Below, one piece after another: positions 41,789 through 51,921 of a stretch of DNA of 64,000 bases. Source of the stretch: Tessaracoccus timonensis (GTDB lineage Bacteria; Actinomycetota; Actinomycetes; Propionibacteriales; Propionibacteriaceae). Positions within the stretch are counted from its first letter, which is position 1, and every line of letters begins with the position of its first letter. The stretch covers positions 682,001-746,000 of the forward strand of contig NZ_LT996886.1 of the NCBI RefSeq assembly GCF_900343145.1. Reading direction: 5' to 3'. The position numbers were made by a program, and so were the translations under genes. The notes beneath the pieces are model-generated. The model had not been told where the DNA came from. It ran no database searches and was given only the letters and a program-made list of their open reading frames with translations.

Positions 41789-42411
41789 TTGAGCCGCCTC
41801 GCGATGCCCGCGGTGACCAGCCACACCTGGTCGCACACCGCCCCGACGGTGGCGTTCACCCGTCCAAGCTCGTCGCGGAAGACCCGCCCGGAGAAGGTGG
41901 CGGGTACCACACCCGAGCCCACCTCGTTGCTCACGAGAATGACCTCGCGCTGCGTGGCGCGCACCGCGTCGATGAGCCGGGAACGCTCGGCGGCGAGCTT
42001 CTCGCGCCAGCCGGGTTCGTCTTCCCAGGCGCCGGCTCCGTCGAGCTGGCGGGTGGTCCACACGGCCAGGCAGTCGACGAGCGTGGGCGGGCCGGGGGTT
42101 GCGAGGACGCCGGCCACGTCGAGGGTTTCCACCGTGTTCCAGGTGCTTGGGCGACGTTCGCGGTGGATGCGCACTCGCTCCGCCCACTCGGCGTCATCGT
42201 CGGGCGTGGCGGAGGTGGCGACGTAGTCGCACTCGCGTCTGGCGTACTGCGCCTCCGCCCACGCTGACTTCCCCGAACGCGCCCCGCCCACGACGAGCAC
42301 GCGCCCGGAGGCTCCGCCCAGAGGTTCGACGTTGCCCCTCGCCGCGAGTGCGTCGAGGAGCTGGCGGGCGAGGTCGTCGGCGTCGTCGATGTGGACCCGG
42401 TAGTCGGCCAT
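41785..42411 (-). CDS. cobU: Adenosylcobinamide kinase / GMP transferase
   Basis: The bifunctional CobU/CobP phosphorylates adenosylcobinamide and transfers GMP. The P-loop is VLVVGGARSGKSAWAEAQYA, followed by CDYVATSATPDDDAEWAERV, where a conserved His usually carries GMP (IHRERRP follows). VILVSNEVGSGVVPATFSGR is the conserved C-terminal motif. About 35 residues precede the P-loop, longer than most, and start at ATG 42411, which shares a base with the cobT stop. Confidence 0.93.
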   Translation of the reverse strand: MADYRVHIDDADDLARQLLDALAARGNVEPLGGASGRVLVVGGARSGKSAWAEAQYARRECDYVATSATPDDDAEWAERVRIHRERRPSTWNTVETLDVAGVLATPGPPTLVDCLAVWTTRQLDGAGAWEDEPGWREKLAAERSRLIDAVRATQREVILVSNEVGSGVVPATFSGRVFRDELGRVNATVGAVCDQVWLVTAGIARRLK

Positions 42412-43457
42412 CAGTGCGACACACCGGCGTCGGCGAAGGTGGCCATGTCGCCGAGGACGCGCGCGGCGGAGCGCACCAGCGGTAGCGCGAGCACGGCGCC
42501 GGTGCCTTCCCCGAGTCGGAGGCCGAGGTCGACCAGCGGCGTAAGACCGAGCGTGTTCAGCGCGGCGTGGATGCCGGGCTCAAGCCCGGCGTGCCCGGCG
42601 ATGAGGTATCCGCGCGCCGCATCGCACAGCGCGACGGCCACGAGCGCCGACGAACAGGCGATCACGCCGTCGAGCACGACGGGCACCCCGCGCGACGCGG
42701 CGCCCAGGATGTAGCCGGCGATGGCCGCGTGCTCGAGGCCTCCGACTGCGGCGAGTGTGCCGAGGGCGTCGTCGGCGTGGGCGCCGTGGAGCGCGATGGA
42801 TCGCTCAATCACGTCCGTCTTGTGGGCGAGCATGGCGTCATCGATGCCGGCGCCTCGCCCTGTGACGTCGGCGACGGCGGAGCCGGTGAACACGGCGATG
42901 AGCGCGCTCGACGCGGTAGTGTTGCCGATGCCCATGTCGCCGGTGAGCAGGATGTCCGCGCCGCCGTCGATGGCTTCCAGTGCGGTCTGGATGCCCACCT
43001 CGAGGGCCTGTTCGGCCTGTTCACGCGTCATCGCCGGCTCGACGCTCATGTCCGCCGTGCCCTTGGCGACGTTGCGGTTGCGGATGCCAGGATGCTCGGG
43101 GTAGTCGCCCATGACGCCAACGTCGGTGAGGATCGTCGAGGCGCCGAGTTCGTCGGAGAGCACGGAGATGGCCGCGCCGCCTGAGGCCATGTTGAGCAGC
43201 ATCTGGACGGTCACTTCCTGCGGCCAGGGCGTGACAGATTGCGCGCATACCCCGTGGTCGCCGGCGAATACGCCGACGACGGCGCGCCGCGGCACCGGCG
43301 GCGGGCATTGGCGCGTGATGGCAGCGAGTCGGTTGCCCACATCTTCAAGCACGCCGAGGCTACCCGCGGGTTTGGTGAGCTGGTCTTGCCGCTCACGGGC
43401 AGCCGCGAGGTGTTCGTCGGATGTAGGGCGAATGGCGTCGATGGTCTCGCGCAGCAT
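42411..43457 (-). CDS. cobT: Nicotinate-nucleotide-dimethylbenzimidazole phosphoribosyltransferase
   Basis: CobT activates the lower ligand of cobalamin by making alpha-ribazole phosphate. DQLTKPAGSLGVLEDVGNRL is the family start, VFAGDHGVCAQSVTPWPQEV follows, and LRLGEGTGAVLALPLVRSA carries the catalytic glutamate. The length (348) is usual. It heads the cobT-cobU-cobS operon, which covers nucleotide-loop assembly only. No cobalamin riboswitch is visible in the 92 bp upstream. Confidence 0.95.
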   Translation of the reverse strand: MLRETIDAIRPTSDEHLAAARERQDQLTKPAGSLGVLEDVGNRLAAITRQCPPPVPRRAVVGVFAGDHGVCAQSVTPWPQEVTVQMLLNMASGGAAISVLSDELGASTILTDVGVMGDYPEHPGIRNRNVAKGTADMSVEPAMTREQAEQALEVGIQTALEAIDGGADILLTGDMGIGNTTASSALIAVFTGSAVADVTGRGAGIDDAMLAHKTDVIERSIALHGAHADDALGTLAAVGGLEHAAIAGYILGAASRGVPVVLDGVIACSSALVAVALCDAARGYLIAGHAGLEPGIHAALNTLGLTPLVDLGLRLGEGTGAVLALPLVRSAARVLGDMATFADAGVSH

Positions 43458-43549
43458 GATTCTCCTTCACTGAGTCGATGCAATCCTACAAAACGCTGCA
43501 GCACTACACCGCCCGACGAGCCCTCGGCGTGCAGGTAGACTCTGCGCGC

Positions 43550-43954
43550 ATGACGGGTGGAAGACTCGACGTGTGGTTGTGGAGCGTGCGGCTCGCTAAG
43601 ACGAGGTCGCTCGCGAACAAGGCCGTCTCTGGCGGACACGTGCGCCTCAATGGCGAGAGTGTGAAACCGGCGCACTCGGTGAAACCCGGCGACATCGTGA
43701 CCATCCGCGAGCCCGGCTGGGAGCGTCGCTTCGAGGTGACGAAGGTCATCACCAAGCGGGTGGGCGCCCCGATCGCCGTTACCTGCTACATCGACCACTC
43801 TCCGCCACGTCCGGCATACCTGAGCGCTCCGCAGGCGCGACGTGACCGCGGCGCTGGGCGTCCGACGAAACGCGACCGCCGCCAGATTGATCGTCTGCGC
43901 GGCCGCGATCCCCAGCAGCGTTCCGGTTGGGGAACCCGCACGGAGATAGACTGA
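43550..43954 (+). CDS. S4-domain RNA-binding protein (Hsp15-like)
   Basis: The 134-residue protein has an N-terminal S4 fold, RLDVWLWSVRLAKTRSLANK then SGGHVRLNGESVKPAHSVKP and GDIVTIREPG, as in Hsp15, which rescues stalled 50S subunits. The C-terminal half is strongly basic (RRDRGAGRPTKRDRRQIDRL). ATG 43550 matches the family's short start; 43478 would add 24 residues. The role is inferred from the family. The lipoprotein gene begins four bases after its stop. Confidence 0.9.
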   Translation: MTGGRLDVWLWSVRLAKTRSLANKAVSGGHVRLNGESVKPAHSVKPGDIVTIREPGWERRFEVTKVITKRVGAPIAVTCYIDHSPPRPAYLSAPQARRDRGAGRPTKRDRRQIDRLRGRDPQQRSGWGTRTEID

Positions 43955-43958
43955 CCCG

Positions 43959-44903
43959 GTGGTGTCCCGTCCGCTCGTAGTCGCCGTCGCAGCGCTCCTG
44001 CTCGCCGGATGCCAACCCACGCCCACGTCCCCTAGCGAACCGCCCTCCCCCGCACAGTCCGTCGACCCGTCGACACTCCCTCGCCCACTGGAGATCACGG
44101 GGAAGCTCACCGACGGCGACAACGCGATGCGCGTGGTGCAGGCCCTCGACGAGCTCGCGCATCACCGTCCGGCGTTGAAACTCGACGTCACCCCCGAATC
44201 CGCCACGCTCATCGCCCTGGGCGCCGACGATAAACCCATCGCGTACCAGTGGGCGAACGACGCGCTCGACGCGGCCACCACCGACTTCCAATACCTACAG
44301 CAAAACACCTTCTCCCCCGCCGACTTCCCACTCGACAAGCTCGGCACGATGTTCCAGCACGCCGAACAGCTCGGTGTGAAGGGCGAGCTCGTCTACCAAA
44401 TCCAGGAGTACGGCCGCGCCGCCATCACGCAATCCATCTCGTCACGCCCCGAGACGATCACCGTCTTTTTCCAAAGCGACGCCACCCCCGTCCCCGCCAT
44501 CGGAGTGACACTCCCGAGCGATGTGACGGCGGGCCTGGCCGCCGTCACCGCCGACGACCAGTACATCACCCAATTCGGCTTCAGCAAGGAGCGCGGGTAT
44601 TGGGCATTCACTACCGATGGCGACGAGGTTGTCACCCGAATCCGCAAAGACCACGTGCCCACCTTCGAGACTCGTAAGGAGGGCACCAGCGAGGAGCTGC
44701 GCTTCAAGGCGTCGCTCATCGACCCGGTGTCGGCCGTGCTGGCAGTATCCAACGCCCGCAGGAACGCCCAGGAGGCGTGCGAGCTCACCGTCGCGCAACC
44801 TTCGGAACGCCTCGAACCCATCATGACGATCCGCTGCGGCACCCGCACCGTGCACACCGACCTCGCCGGGAACAACATCGACGAAGAACTCACCGACAAC
44901 TAG
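43959..44903 (+). CDS. Putative lipoprotein of unknown function
   Basis: The 314-residue protein has a type II signal peptide with lipobox VAALLLAGCQP, then a Pro/Ser linker. A globular part contains DNAMRVVQALDELAHHRPAL and a repeated pattern around DDKPIAYQWANDALDAATTD. Two late cysteines (EACELTVA and MTIRCGTRTV) could pair. I do not recognise a domain. GTG 43959 gives the signal peptide directly. It may be co-transcribed with the S4 protein. Confidence 0.8.
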   Translation: MVSRPLVVAVAALLLAGCQPTPTSPSEPPSPAQSVDPSTLPRPLEITGKLTDGDNAMRVVQALDELAHHRPALKLDVTPESATLIALGADDKPIAYQWANDALDAATTDFQYLQQNTFSPADFPLDKLGTMFQHAEQLGVKGELVYQIQEYGRAAITQSISSRPETITVFFQSDATPVPAIGVTLPSDVTAGLAAVTADDQYITQFGFSKERGYWAFTTDGDEVVTRIRKDHVPTFETRKEGTSEELRFKASLIDPVSAVLAVSNARRNAQEACELTVAQPSERLEPIMTIRCGTRTVHTDLAGNNIDEELTDN

Positions 44904-44944
44904 CCCCGCGCGGTTAGCGCTCCGGGATCACTCAAGCCTGGAGC

Positions 44945-45835
44945 TCAGAGGTTGTCGGTGCTGAAGGTGTCGCAGGAGTTCACGTCGCCCGACTCGAAGC
45001 CTGCGTGCAGCCAGCGCTGACGCTGTTCAGATGAGCCGTGCGTCCACTCGTTTTGAATGACCTGCCCCATGGACTGCTCCTGGATGTGGTCGTCACCGAC
45101 GGCGCGCGCCGCGTCGAGGATGCGGTTGAGATCGTCTTGTGTGACGTTCTCGATGAGCGAGTTCTCGTCGCGCATCGTGTGGTGGAACCACACGCCCGCG
45201 TAGCAGTCGGCCTGCAGTTCCGCGCGTACCGAGCCCGATTTGGCGCCCTTCTGCGCACCCTGGCGACTCTTCGCGAGCGCGCCGGTGAGGTTTTGCACGT
45301 GGTGTCCGTACTCGTGGGCGATGATGTAGGCCTCGGCCGCGTAGCCGCCCTGGGCGCCGAGCTGGTCGAGCAGCTTGCCCATGTAGTCGGTGTCGATGTA
45401 CACCGTGCTGTCGCCGGGGCAGTAGAACGGGCCTACCTGCGAGCTGGCAACGCCGCACGCCGTCTCAACGCGCCCGCTAAACAGCTGCGTCTCGGAGCGA
45501 CGGTAGCCTTGCACCTGGGTTTCCCAGAATCCGTCGATGGCCGTCACATACGCGGGCCAGCGGCACTCGGGGTCGCGGTCGATATCGGCGCCGGTCTTGC
45601 ATTCGGGTTTGTTCGCAACATCTCCCGACGCCCCACCTTGCTTCTGAGGCTCTCCGCCGCCGAGCACGGAGCTGGGGTCGATGCCCAGCTGCGGGCCGAG
45701 GAAGATCAGCAGGAGAAGCAGCAGTCCGCCTGCGCCGCCACCAACGGCGACGCCGCGACGCCCGCCCCTACCGCGGCCCGACCCGCCGTAACGCACACGC
45801 GACTGGTCGATACTCGCGCTGTCTTTGAACTCCAT
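44945..45835 (-). CDS. Neutral zinc metallopeptidase (YpfJ/KPN_02809 family)
   Basis: The 296-residue protein has a Gly/Arg-rich N-terminus and one transmembrane helix (GGAGGLLLLLLIFLGPQL). The external metallopeptidase domain has the zinc motif YIIAHEYGHHVQNLTG and a downstream glutamate in RAELQADCYAGVWFHH. ETACGVASSQVGPFYCPGDS and DTDYMGKLLDQLG are family-typical. GGAGGG precedes ATG 45835. Substrates are unknown. It is convergent with the lipoprotein gene. Confidence 0.92.
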   Translation of the reverse strand: MEFKDSASIDQSRVRYGGSGRGRGGRRGVAVGGGAGGLLLLLLIFLGPQLGIDPSSVLGGGEPQKQGGASGDVANKPECKTGADIDRDPECRWPAYVTAIDGFWETQVQGYRRSETQLFSGRVETACGVASSQVGPFYCPGDSTVYIDTDYMGKLLDQLGAQGGYAAEAYIIAHEYGHHVQNLTGALAKSRQGAQKGAKSGSVRAELQADCYAGVWFHHTMRDENSLIENVTQDDLNRILDAARAVGDDHIQEQSMGQVIQNEWTHGSSEQRQRWLHAGFESGDVNSCDTFSTDNL

Positions 45836-45938
45836 GCTGACCCTCCGATCAATGTGCACTCATGCTACCCAGTTCCCAGCCGCATTCGCCGCACACAACG
45901 CCACCTGTGGCGCTTGGGAGTAGAGCTAGGGTTGAAGA

Positions 45939-46625
45939 ATGCGTGTCGTTGGAGTGACTACCCCAGTGGGTAGCCCCGTCGTCGACTTTCACGTCGAGCA
46001 CGGTGCCCACCCCGCGGTAACGCTCTTCGATCTCGGCTATGTGCAGCTACGCCCCCTATCCGCCGAGCTGATCGACGACGAGATCATCTACAAAGCGCTC
46101 GTGCGTGAGGTGGTGCCCGCCGACAACCGGCCACAGTCACGCTTCCGGATGCACGTCGACCCGAACGAAGACACGCTCGTACCCGTGCAGCGCCAAGCGG
46201 CGTATGCGCTCATTCTTTCGGAGCGGGGTTTGCTCGGCACCGTGAACTCCGCACAGTCGCACGCGGCCGGGGTTTGGGCGCTGCCTGGCGGGGGCATCAA
46301 CCCGGGCGAGTCGCCGTCGGATGGGTTGCTGCGCGAAATCTACGAGGAAACAGGGCAGTCGATCGTCATCGACCGACTCCTCGCCCTCGAATCTGAACAC
46401 TGGATCGGGCGTTCGCTGAGCGGGCGTCTGGAAGATTTTCACGCGCTGCGCTTCATCTACGGAGGGCGCTGCGAACACCCCACCGACCCGGTCGTGCACG
46501 ACGTCGGAGGGTCCACCGAGATTGCTGAGTGGGTGCCGCTACGAGCCTGGCGGCAGCACCACTGGACGAACAGCTCCCGCACGCTGCTCGCGCAATACGC
46601 GCGCAAGCTGTGGGTGTGGGCCTAA
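45939..46625 (+). CDS. Nudix hydrolase
   Basis: The 228-residue protein has a central Nudix box, GGGINPGESPSDGLLREIYE continuing ETGQSIV. About 80 residues before the box and a Trp-rich C-terminus (EIAEWVPLRAWRQHHWTNSS) are extra to the core and could define substrate choice, which I cannot predict. It is divergent from the metallopeptidase gene with a 103-bp gap that includes a CGCCAC/GTGGCG hairpin. Confidence 0.9.
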   Translation: MRVVGVTTPVGSPVVDFHVEHGAHPAVTLFDLGYVQLRPLSAELIDDEIIYKALVREVVPADNRPQSRFRMHVDPNEDTLVPVQRQAAYALILSERGLLGTVNSAQSHAAGVWALPGGGINPGESPSDGLLREIYEETGQSIVIDRLLALESEHWIGRSLSGRLEDFHALRFIYGGRCEHPTDPVVHDVGGSTEIAEWVPLRAWRQHHWTNSSRTLLAQYARKLWVWA

Positions 46626-46640
46626 CTCCCCCAACAACGA

Positions 46641-46678
46641 CGACGCCGCCACCAGCGCGGGTGCTGGCAGCGGCGTCG
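46641..46678. terminator. Bidirectional terminator between Nudix and Bax1-I genes
   Basis: The arms CGACGCCGCCACCAGC (46641-46656) and 46663-46678 pair at 14 of 16 positions around a 6-nt loop, flanked by further TCGTCG and CTCCC/GGGAG complementarity. It sits exactly between two convergent genes. Confidence 0.75.
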
Positions 46679-46693
46679 ACTCGTCGAGGGAGA

Positions 46694-47608
46694 TTAGTCT
46701 GACGATGCGAAGTACGAGGCGATCCGCAGGATCTCGACGTACAGCCACACCATGGTGACGGTGATGCCGAAGGCCGCGCGCCAGGATTCGCTGGCAGGAG
46801 CACCGCTCTCGACGCCGACGCGGACCGCGTCGAAGTCCATCACCAGGTTGAACACCGCCAGCAGCACGGCCAGCAGCGAGAAGCCGATCGCGAGCGCCCC
46901 AGCGCCGGGGCCAACCTGGCGCAGGCCGAGGTCGACACCGAAGAGGTAGAGCACCAGGTTCAGCAGCATCACGCCGGCGATGGCGAAGGTGGCGACGACC
47001 ACCATCTGCTTAAACTTCGCGCCCAGGCGAATGTTGGCGAACTTCATGACGGCAAGCGTCACGCCGGCGGTCACGAACGTCGCGAGCACCGCCATCATGA
47101 CGATGCCTGGCCACATCGTGTCGAAGAACTTCGAAATAGCGCCGACGAACAGGCCCTCGAACAGCGCGTAGATGCCCAGCGAGAGCGGCCCGATGTTGCG
47201 CTTGAATGCGACGACCAGTGCGGTGATGAAACCACCCAGGCCACCGACGATCCATAGTCCCATCGTCAGTTCCGGCGGCGTGAACAGGTACGCGACGGCG
47301 GCGACGAGGAACACCGCACCCAGCGAGATACCCGTCTTGGCGATGACATCGTCGTACGTCATCACTCCACCGGCCGGAGCCTGCTGGTACTGCTGCTGTT
47401 GGAACGGCTGCTGGGTGTACGGGTCGTACGTCGCCCCTTGCTGCGGGTACTGCCCGTAGCCTTGCTGCGGGTACTGCCCGTAGCCTTGCTGCGGGTAACC
47501 GCCTGGCTGGGCGTATCCGACGGGCTGACCGTACCCCTGCTGGGGGTAGTGCTGCGGCTGCTGGTACTTCGTGAACCCTTCGCCGCGACCAAAAATGGGA
47601 TTTGCCAT
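46694..47608 (-). CDS. Bax inhibitor-1/YccA family membrane protein
   Basis: The protein has 304 residues. A hydrophilic N-terminal part rich in Gln, Tyr, Gly and Pro (about 1-80) precedes seven predicted helices of the actinobacterial Bax1-I type (YDDVIAKTGISLGAVFLVAA, FKQMVVVATFAIAGVMLLNL, FDAVRVGVESGAPASESWRA). In other members a pH-gated Ca2+ leak is proposed; the role here is unknown. The N-terminus carries exact 24-bp DNA repeats. The gene ends at a bidirectional terminator. Confidence 0.9.
   Translation of the reverse strand: MANPIFGRGEGFTKYQQPQHYPQQGYGQPVGYAQPGGYPQQGYGQYPQQGYGQYPQQGATYDPYTQQPFQQQQYQQAPAGGVMTYDDVIAKTGISLGAVFLVAAVAYLFTPPELTMGLWIVGGLGGFITALVVAFKRNIGPLSLGIYALFEGLFVGAISKFFDTMWPGIVMMAVLATFVTAGVTLAVMKFANIRLGAKFKQMVVVATFAIAGVMLLNLVLYLFGVDLGLRQVGPGAGALAIGFSLLAVLLAVFNLVMDFDAVRVGVESGAPASESWRAAFGITVTMVWLYVEILRIASYFASSD
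47437..47500 (-). repeat. 24-bp in-frame tandem repeat in the Bax1-I gene
   Basis: The unit CTTGCTGCGGGTACTGCCCG plus TAGC is exact at 47437-47460 and 47461-47484, with a third partial copy after. It encodes GYGQYPQQ on the minus strand. Because the unit is a multiple of three, copy-number change would alter the length of the Gln/Tyr/Gly-rich tail without a frameshift. Confidence 0.9.
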
Positions 47609-47706
47609 TGGCTCTCTTCCTTCGGAGTGCGTCCATAACCATGGTAACCACACAGCCAAGCAATCTCGAGCGTTGTTTGACACTCAATACTGCATTGACA
47701 CATCGG

Positions 47707-47780
47707 TGCCCTCGACGGGATTCGAACCCGCACTGGGGCGGGTTTAAGCCGCCTGCCTCTGCCAGTTGGGCTACGAGGGC
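47707..47780 (-). tRNA. tRNA-Leu (UAA)
   Basis: A 74-nt cloverleaf: acceptor GCCCTCG/CGAGGGC, D-arm GCCCAACTGGCAGAGGC, anticodon stem GGCGG/CCGCC with loop CTTAAAC (anticodon TAA), variable CAGTG, and T-arm CGGGTTCGAATCCCG. A is the discriminator and CCA is not encoded. The variable region is short, unlike the long arm of most leucine tRNAs. It lies beside ppx, a conserved actinobacterial position. UUA is the rarest leucine codon in such GC-rich genomes. Confidence 0.88.
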
Positions 47781-47786
47781 GTATCT

Positions 47787-48701
47787 CTAGTGGAGCATGC
47801 TGAGCGCTACACCGTCGAGAATATCGGTCTCGCTCACGAGGATCGAACCACCCGGCACCCTTGGAGAGAGCTCGTCAAGAATGATGGCACCGGCCCCGAT
47901 CACCTGCGCGCGCAGCGGGTGCATGCACGGCTCGAGCGCGATGTCGTCGGTGCTGGTGGCGAGCCAGTGGTCGCTGCAGGCGACGATATCGTCGCGGGTG
48001 AGGAGCGTTTCGTGGATCTGGCTGCGCTCATAGCGCAGCAGCCCGAGCTTGCGCGCGGCGAAGCTGGTGACCGTGCCCGCCACGCCGATCGCCGTGGCGA
48101 CCTCGGCGAAGTTGATGCCGGCGTTGTCGATCTGCTCGCCCACCCAAGCGCGCGCCGCGCTGACCTCGTCGGGAGTTGGAGGATCGGCGCGGAAGAACCG
48201 CTCATGAATGCGGACCGCGCCGACGTTGAGGCTGACCGCCTGGGTCACCTCGCGGTCGTGGAGGAGGACGAGTTCGGTGGAGCCGCCGCCGATGTCGATC
48301 ACGAGCGCCGGCGATTCGGCCTCGACGCCCGACAGCACGCCTTGCGACGACAGCCGCGCCTCGTCCTCGCCGGAGATGATCTCGACGTCCACGCCCAGCC
48401 GTTCGTGGGCGCCGCGCTCGAACTCGTCGCGGTTGGTGACGTCGCGGGCGGCCGAGGTGGCAACCACGCGCAGCTCGGCGCCGCCTTGCGCGTCGATGAG
48501 CGCGCGGAACTCGTCGAAGATGGCGAAGGTTCTCGCCAGCGCGTCGGGGTGGAACTCGCCGGTGGCGTCAACGCCCTGGCCGAGCCTGGCGAGCCGAACC
48601 TCGCGCGCGAGTTCGTGGACTTCACCGCCGTCGACGCGAAAGATGACCAGGCGGACGGAGTTGGTGCCGCAGTCGATGCCCGCGACGGTGCGCCCGCTCA
48701 C
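47787..48701 (-). CDS. ppx: Exopolyphosphatase (Ppx/GppA family)
   Basis: The 304-residue protein of the ASKHA fold hydrolyses polyphosphate or pppGpp. The phosphate-1 motif is TVAGIDCGTNSVRLVIFRVD, phosphate-2 is ALVIDIGGGSTELVLLHD, and ATAIGVAGTVTSFAARKLG is the adenosine/third motif. This short form without the C-terminal HD-like domain is usual in actinobacteria. GTG 48701 overlaps the DUF501 stop (GTGA). It is the last protein gene of the eno-ftsB-DUF501-ppx operon. Confidence 0.93.
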   Translation of the reverse strand: MSGRTVAGIDCGTNSVRLVIFRVDGGEVHELAREVRLARLGQGVDATGEFHPDALARTFAIFDEFRALIDAQGGAELRVVATSAARDVTNRDEFERGAHERLGVDVEIISGEDEARLSSQGVLSGVEAESPALVIDIGGGSTELVLLHDREVTQAVSLNVGAVRIHERFFRADPPTPDEVSAARAWVGEQIDNAGINFAEVATAIGVAGTVTSFAARKLGLLRYERSQIHETLLTRDDIVACSDHWLATSTDDIALEPCMHPLRAQVIGAGAIILDELSPRVPGGSILVSETDILDGVALSMLH

Positions 48702-49192
48702 TCGTTCGCCTCCACACGGCACGGTTTCTCCCAGAACTCGCCCAGAAGCTCCAGCGCCTCATCGCCCAGCGGATTCACGCCCGGCCCCTTGGCGAGAGAG
48801 TGCGCCACCAGCACGTGCAGGCACTTCACGCGCGTTGGCATGCCGCCGGCGGTCTTGCCGTCGATCTCCTCGACGTGGCCGAGTTCCTCGCGGTCGGCGA
48901 GGTACGACTCGTGCGCCTCGCGGTACTTAGCGGCCAGTTCTTCGTCGTGTTGCAGGCGCTCCGTCATCTCGGCCATCAGCCCGGAGGCCTCAAGCGTGCC
49001 GATCATCGACGCCGCCCGCGGACACGTGAGGTAGTAGGTGGTGGGGAACGGGGTTCCGTTCGGTAGCCGGGGCGCGGTGCGCGTCACCGCGGGCTTGCCG
49101 CACGGGCAGCGCCAGGCGACGTCGATGCAGCCGCGTGGTTCACGGCCAAGCTGCGCGGCCATGATGGCGAGGTCTTCTTCGGTGACTCCCAC
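48698..49192 (-). CDS. DUF501-family protein
   Basis: The 164-residue protein begins EDLAIMAAQLGREPRGCIDV and has CPCGKPAVTRTAPRLPNGTP with a CxC pair and later cysteines (YYLTCPRAAS, RVKCLHVLVAH), typical of DUF501, found between ftsB and ppx in actinobacteria. GTG 49192 is chosen because GAGGAAGG lies just upstream; GTG 49207 overlaps the ftsB stop and would place that site inside the gene. The function is unknown. Confidence 0.9.
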   Translation of the reverse strand: MGVTEEDLAIMAAQLGREPRGCIDVAWRCPCGKPAVTRTAPRLPNGTPFPTTYYLTCPRAASMIGTLEASGLMAEMTERLQHDEELAAKYREAHESYLADREELGHVEEIDGKTAGGMPTRVKCLHVLVAHSLAKGPGVNPLGDEALELLGEFWEKPCRVEANE

Positions 49193-49203
49193 GACGTCCT
49201 TCC

Positions 49204-49848
49204 TCACGATGGTGTCGATGAAGGCTTCGGGCTCTCGCCCTCCGGCTCCAATCCGATCACCTTATCGTCGTCGGCAGGACGCTTCGAATCCGGATCCTCC
49301 GCGGGTTCGTCGGCAACCTTCACCGACGTCCACATCTGCTCATACCAAGGGCCTTTGGGCGCTTCGACGAGGGACCCCACCGTCTCAGAGCCGTCGACGG
49401 GTTTCCCGTCCGGACCGATCACACGGTAGCCCGTCTCCCCCGGCATCACCCAGCCCAGTCGGACGCGCGCCTGCGCACGCACGTACTCCGGGTCGTTCCA
49501 CCGTTCGACCTCGTCCTTTTGCTGCGCGATCGTCTTCTTTGTCGCGGCGATGCGCTCGCGTTCTTCGGCAATCTGACCGGCTTGGATGAAGTAGATGCGC
49601 AGGCTCTGCCCGAGCAAGATCATGGTGCCCAACACCGCGGCCGTGAGCACCACCAGTCGCCAGGTGATACCCCGGGCACGCATCATGCTGGCGGGGGTCA
49701 TCGTCGGGGGCTGGGTGCGCTCGGGCTCGTTCTCTACGGATGCCGACGTAGCGCGCTCCCGGTGGGTGCGCTGCTCCTGACGCGCAGTGGTCCGGGACCG
49801 CGGAGTACCGCGACCCGGACCACTACCTGCAGGACTAGTTTTCGCCAC
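49204..49848 (-). CDS. ftsB: FtsB/DivIC-family septum protein
   Basis: The 214-residue protein has a long hydrophilic N-terminus (Arg/Ser/Glu-rich), one transmembrane helix (WRLVVLTAAVLGTMILLGQS), an external coiled coil (EERERIAATKKTIAQQKDEV) and the conserved DPEYVRAQARVRLGWVMPGE. It matches the septum-formation initiator family that joins FtsQ and FtsL in the divisome. An acidic/Ser tail follows. The start is GTG 49848, 30 bp after eno. Confidence 0.9.
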   Translation of the reverse strand: MAKTSPAGSGPGRGTPRSRTTARQEQRTHRERATSASVENEPERTQPPTMTPASMMRARGITWRLVVLTAAVLGTMILLGQSLRIYFIQAGQIAEERERIAATKKTIAQQKDEVERWNDPEYVRAQARVRLGWVMPGETGYRVIGPDGKPVDGSETVGSLVEAPKGPWYEQMWTSVKVADEPAEDPDSKRPADDDKVIGLEPEGESPKPSSTPS

Positions 49849-49878
49849 GCGCCAATACTATGCGTGCAGCGAAACAGA

Positions 49879-51314
<1,436 letters not shown>

Positions 51315-51921
51315 CCGCCTGGTGCACGTCTGCTTCGAGACGCCGCAGCGCCTTGCGCGTGGCCGCGTCGGCGTCGATGCCTCCCGCCTGTGCCCTCGCC
51401 ACGAGCGCGACGATCTGCTCCCCCACTTCGTCCTCGGTGATCGGAGCATCTGGGAGTGCAATCTCGACGCCGTGCGAACGCGAGCGGGAAATCACCTTGT
51501 GCGCGCGGGCAATCGCACTCATCGAGTGGGCGATGCCGTCGAGCGCCGACTTGCGCCCCTTCTCCTGGGCCTTGAGTTGTTCCCAGTTGGCCCACATGTC
51601 GTCGGGCACAGGGGTATCGGAAAAGACGTGCGGATGCCTGCGAACGAGCTTGTCAGCGATGCCGCGAGCCACGTCGTCGATGGAGAAGCGACCTTCCTCC
51701 TCAGCGATGCGGGAGTGGAAGAACACTTGCAGGAGCACGTCGCCGAGCTCCTCGCGCAGGTCATCGTCGGTGCCGTCCTCGACGGCGTCCACCACCTCGC
51801 AGGCTTCCTCGATGAGGTGGTTCAGCAGCGACTCGTGGGTCTGCTCCGCGTCCCAGGGGCAGCCCGTGCGAAGCTGCTCCATGATCTGGCGCAGCCGCTG
51901 CAGCTGGTCGTCAGGCACTAC

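Noticed and set aside
43458-43549. Cobalamin riboswitch ahead of cobT
   Set aside because: The gap is only about 92 bp and divergent, and no B12-box-like conserved core is visible.
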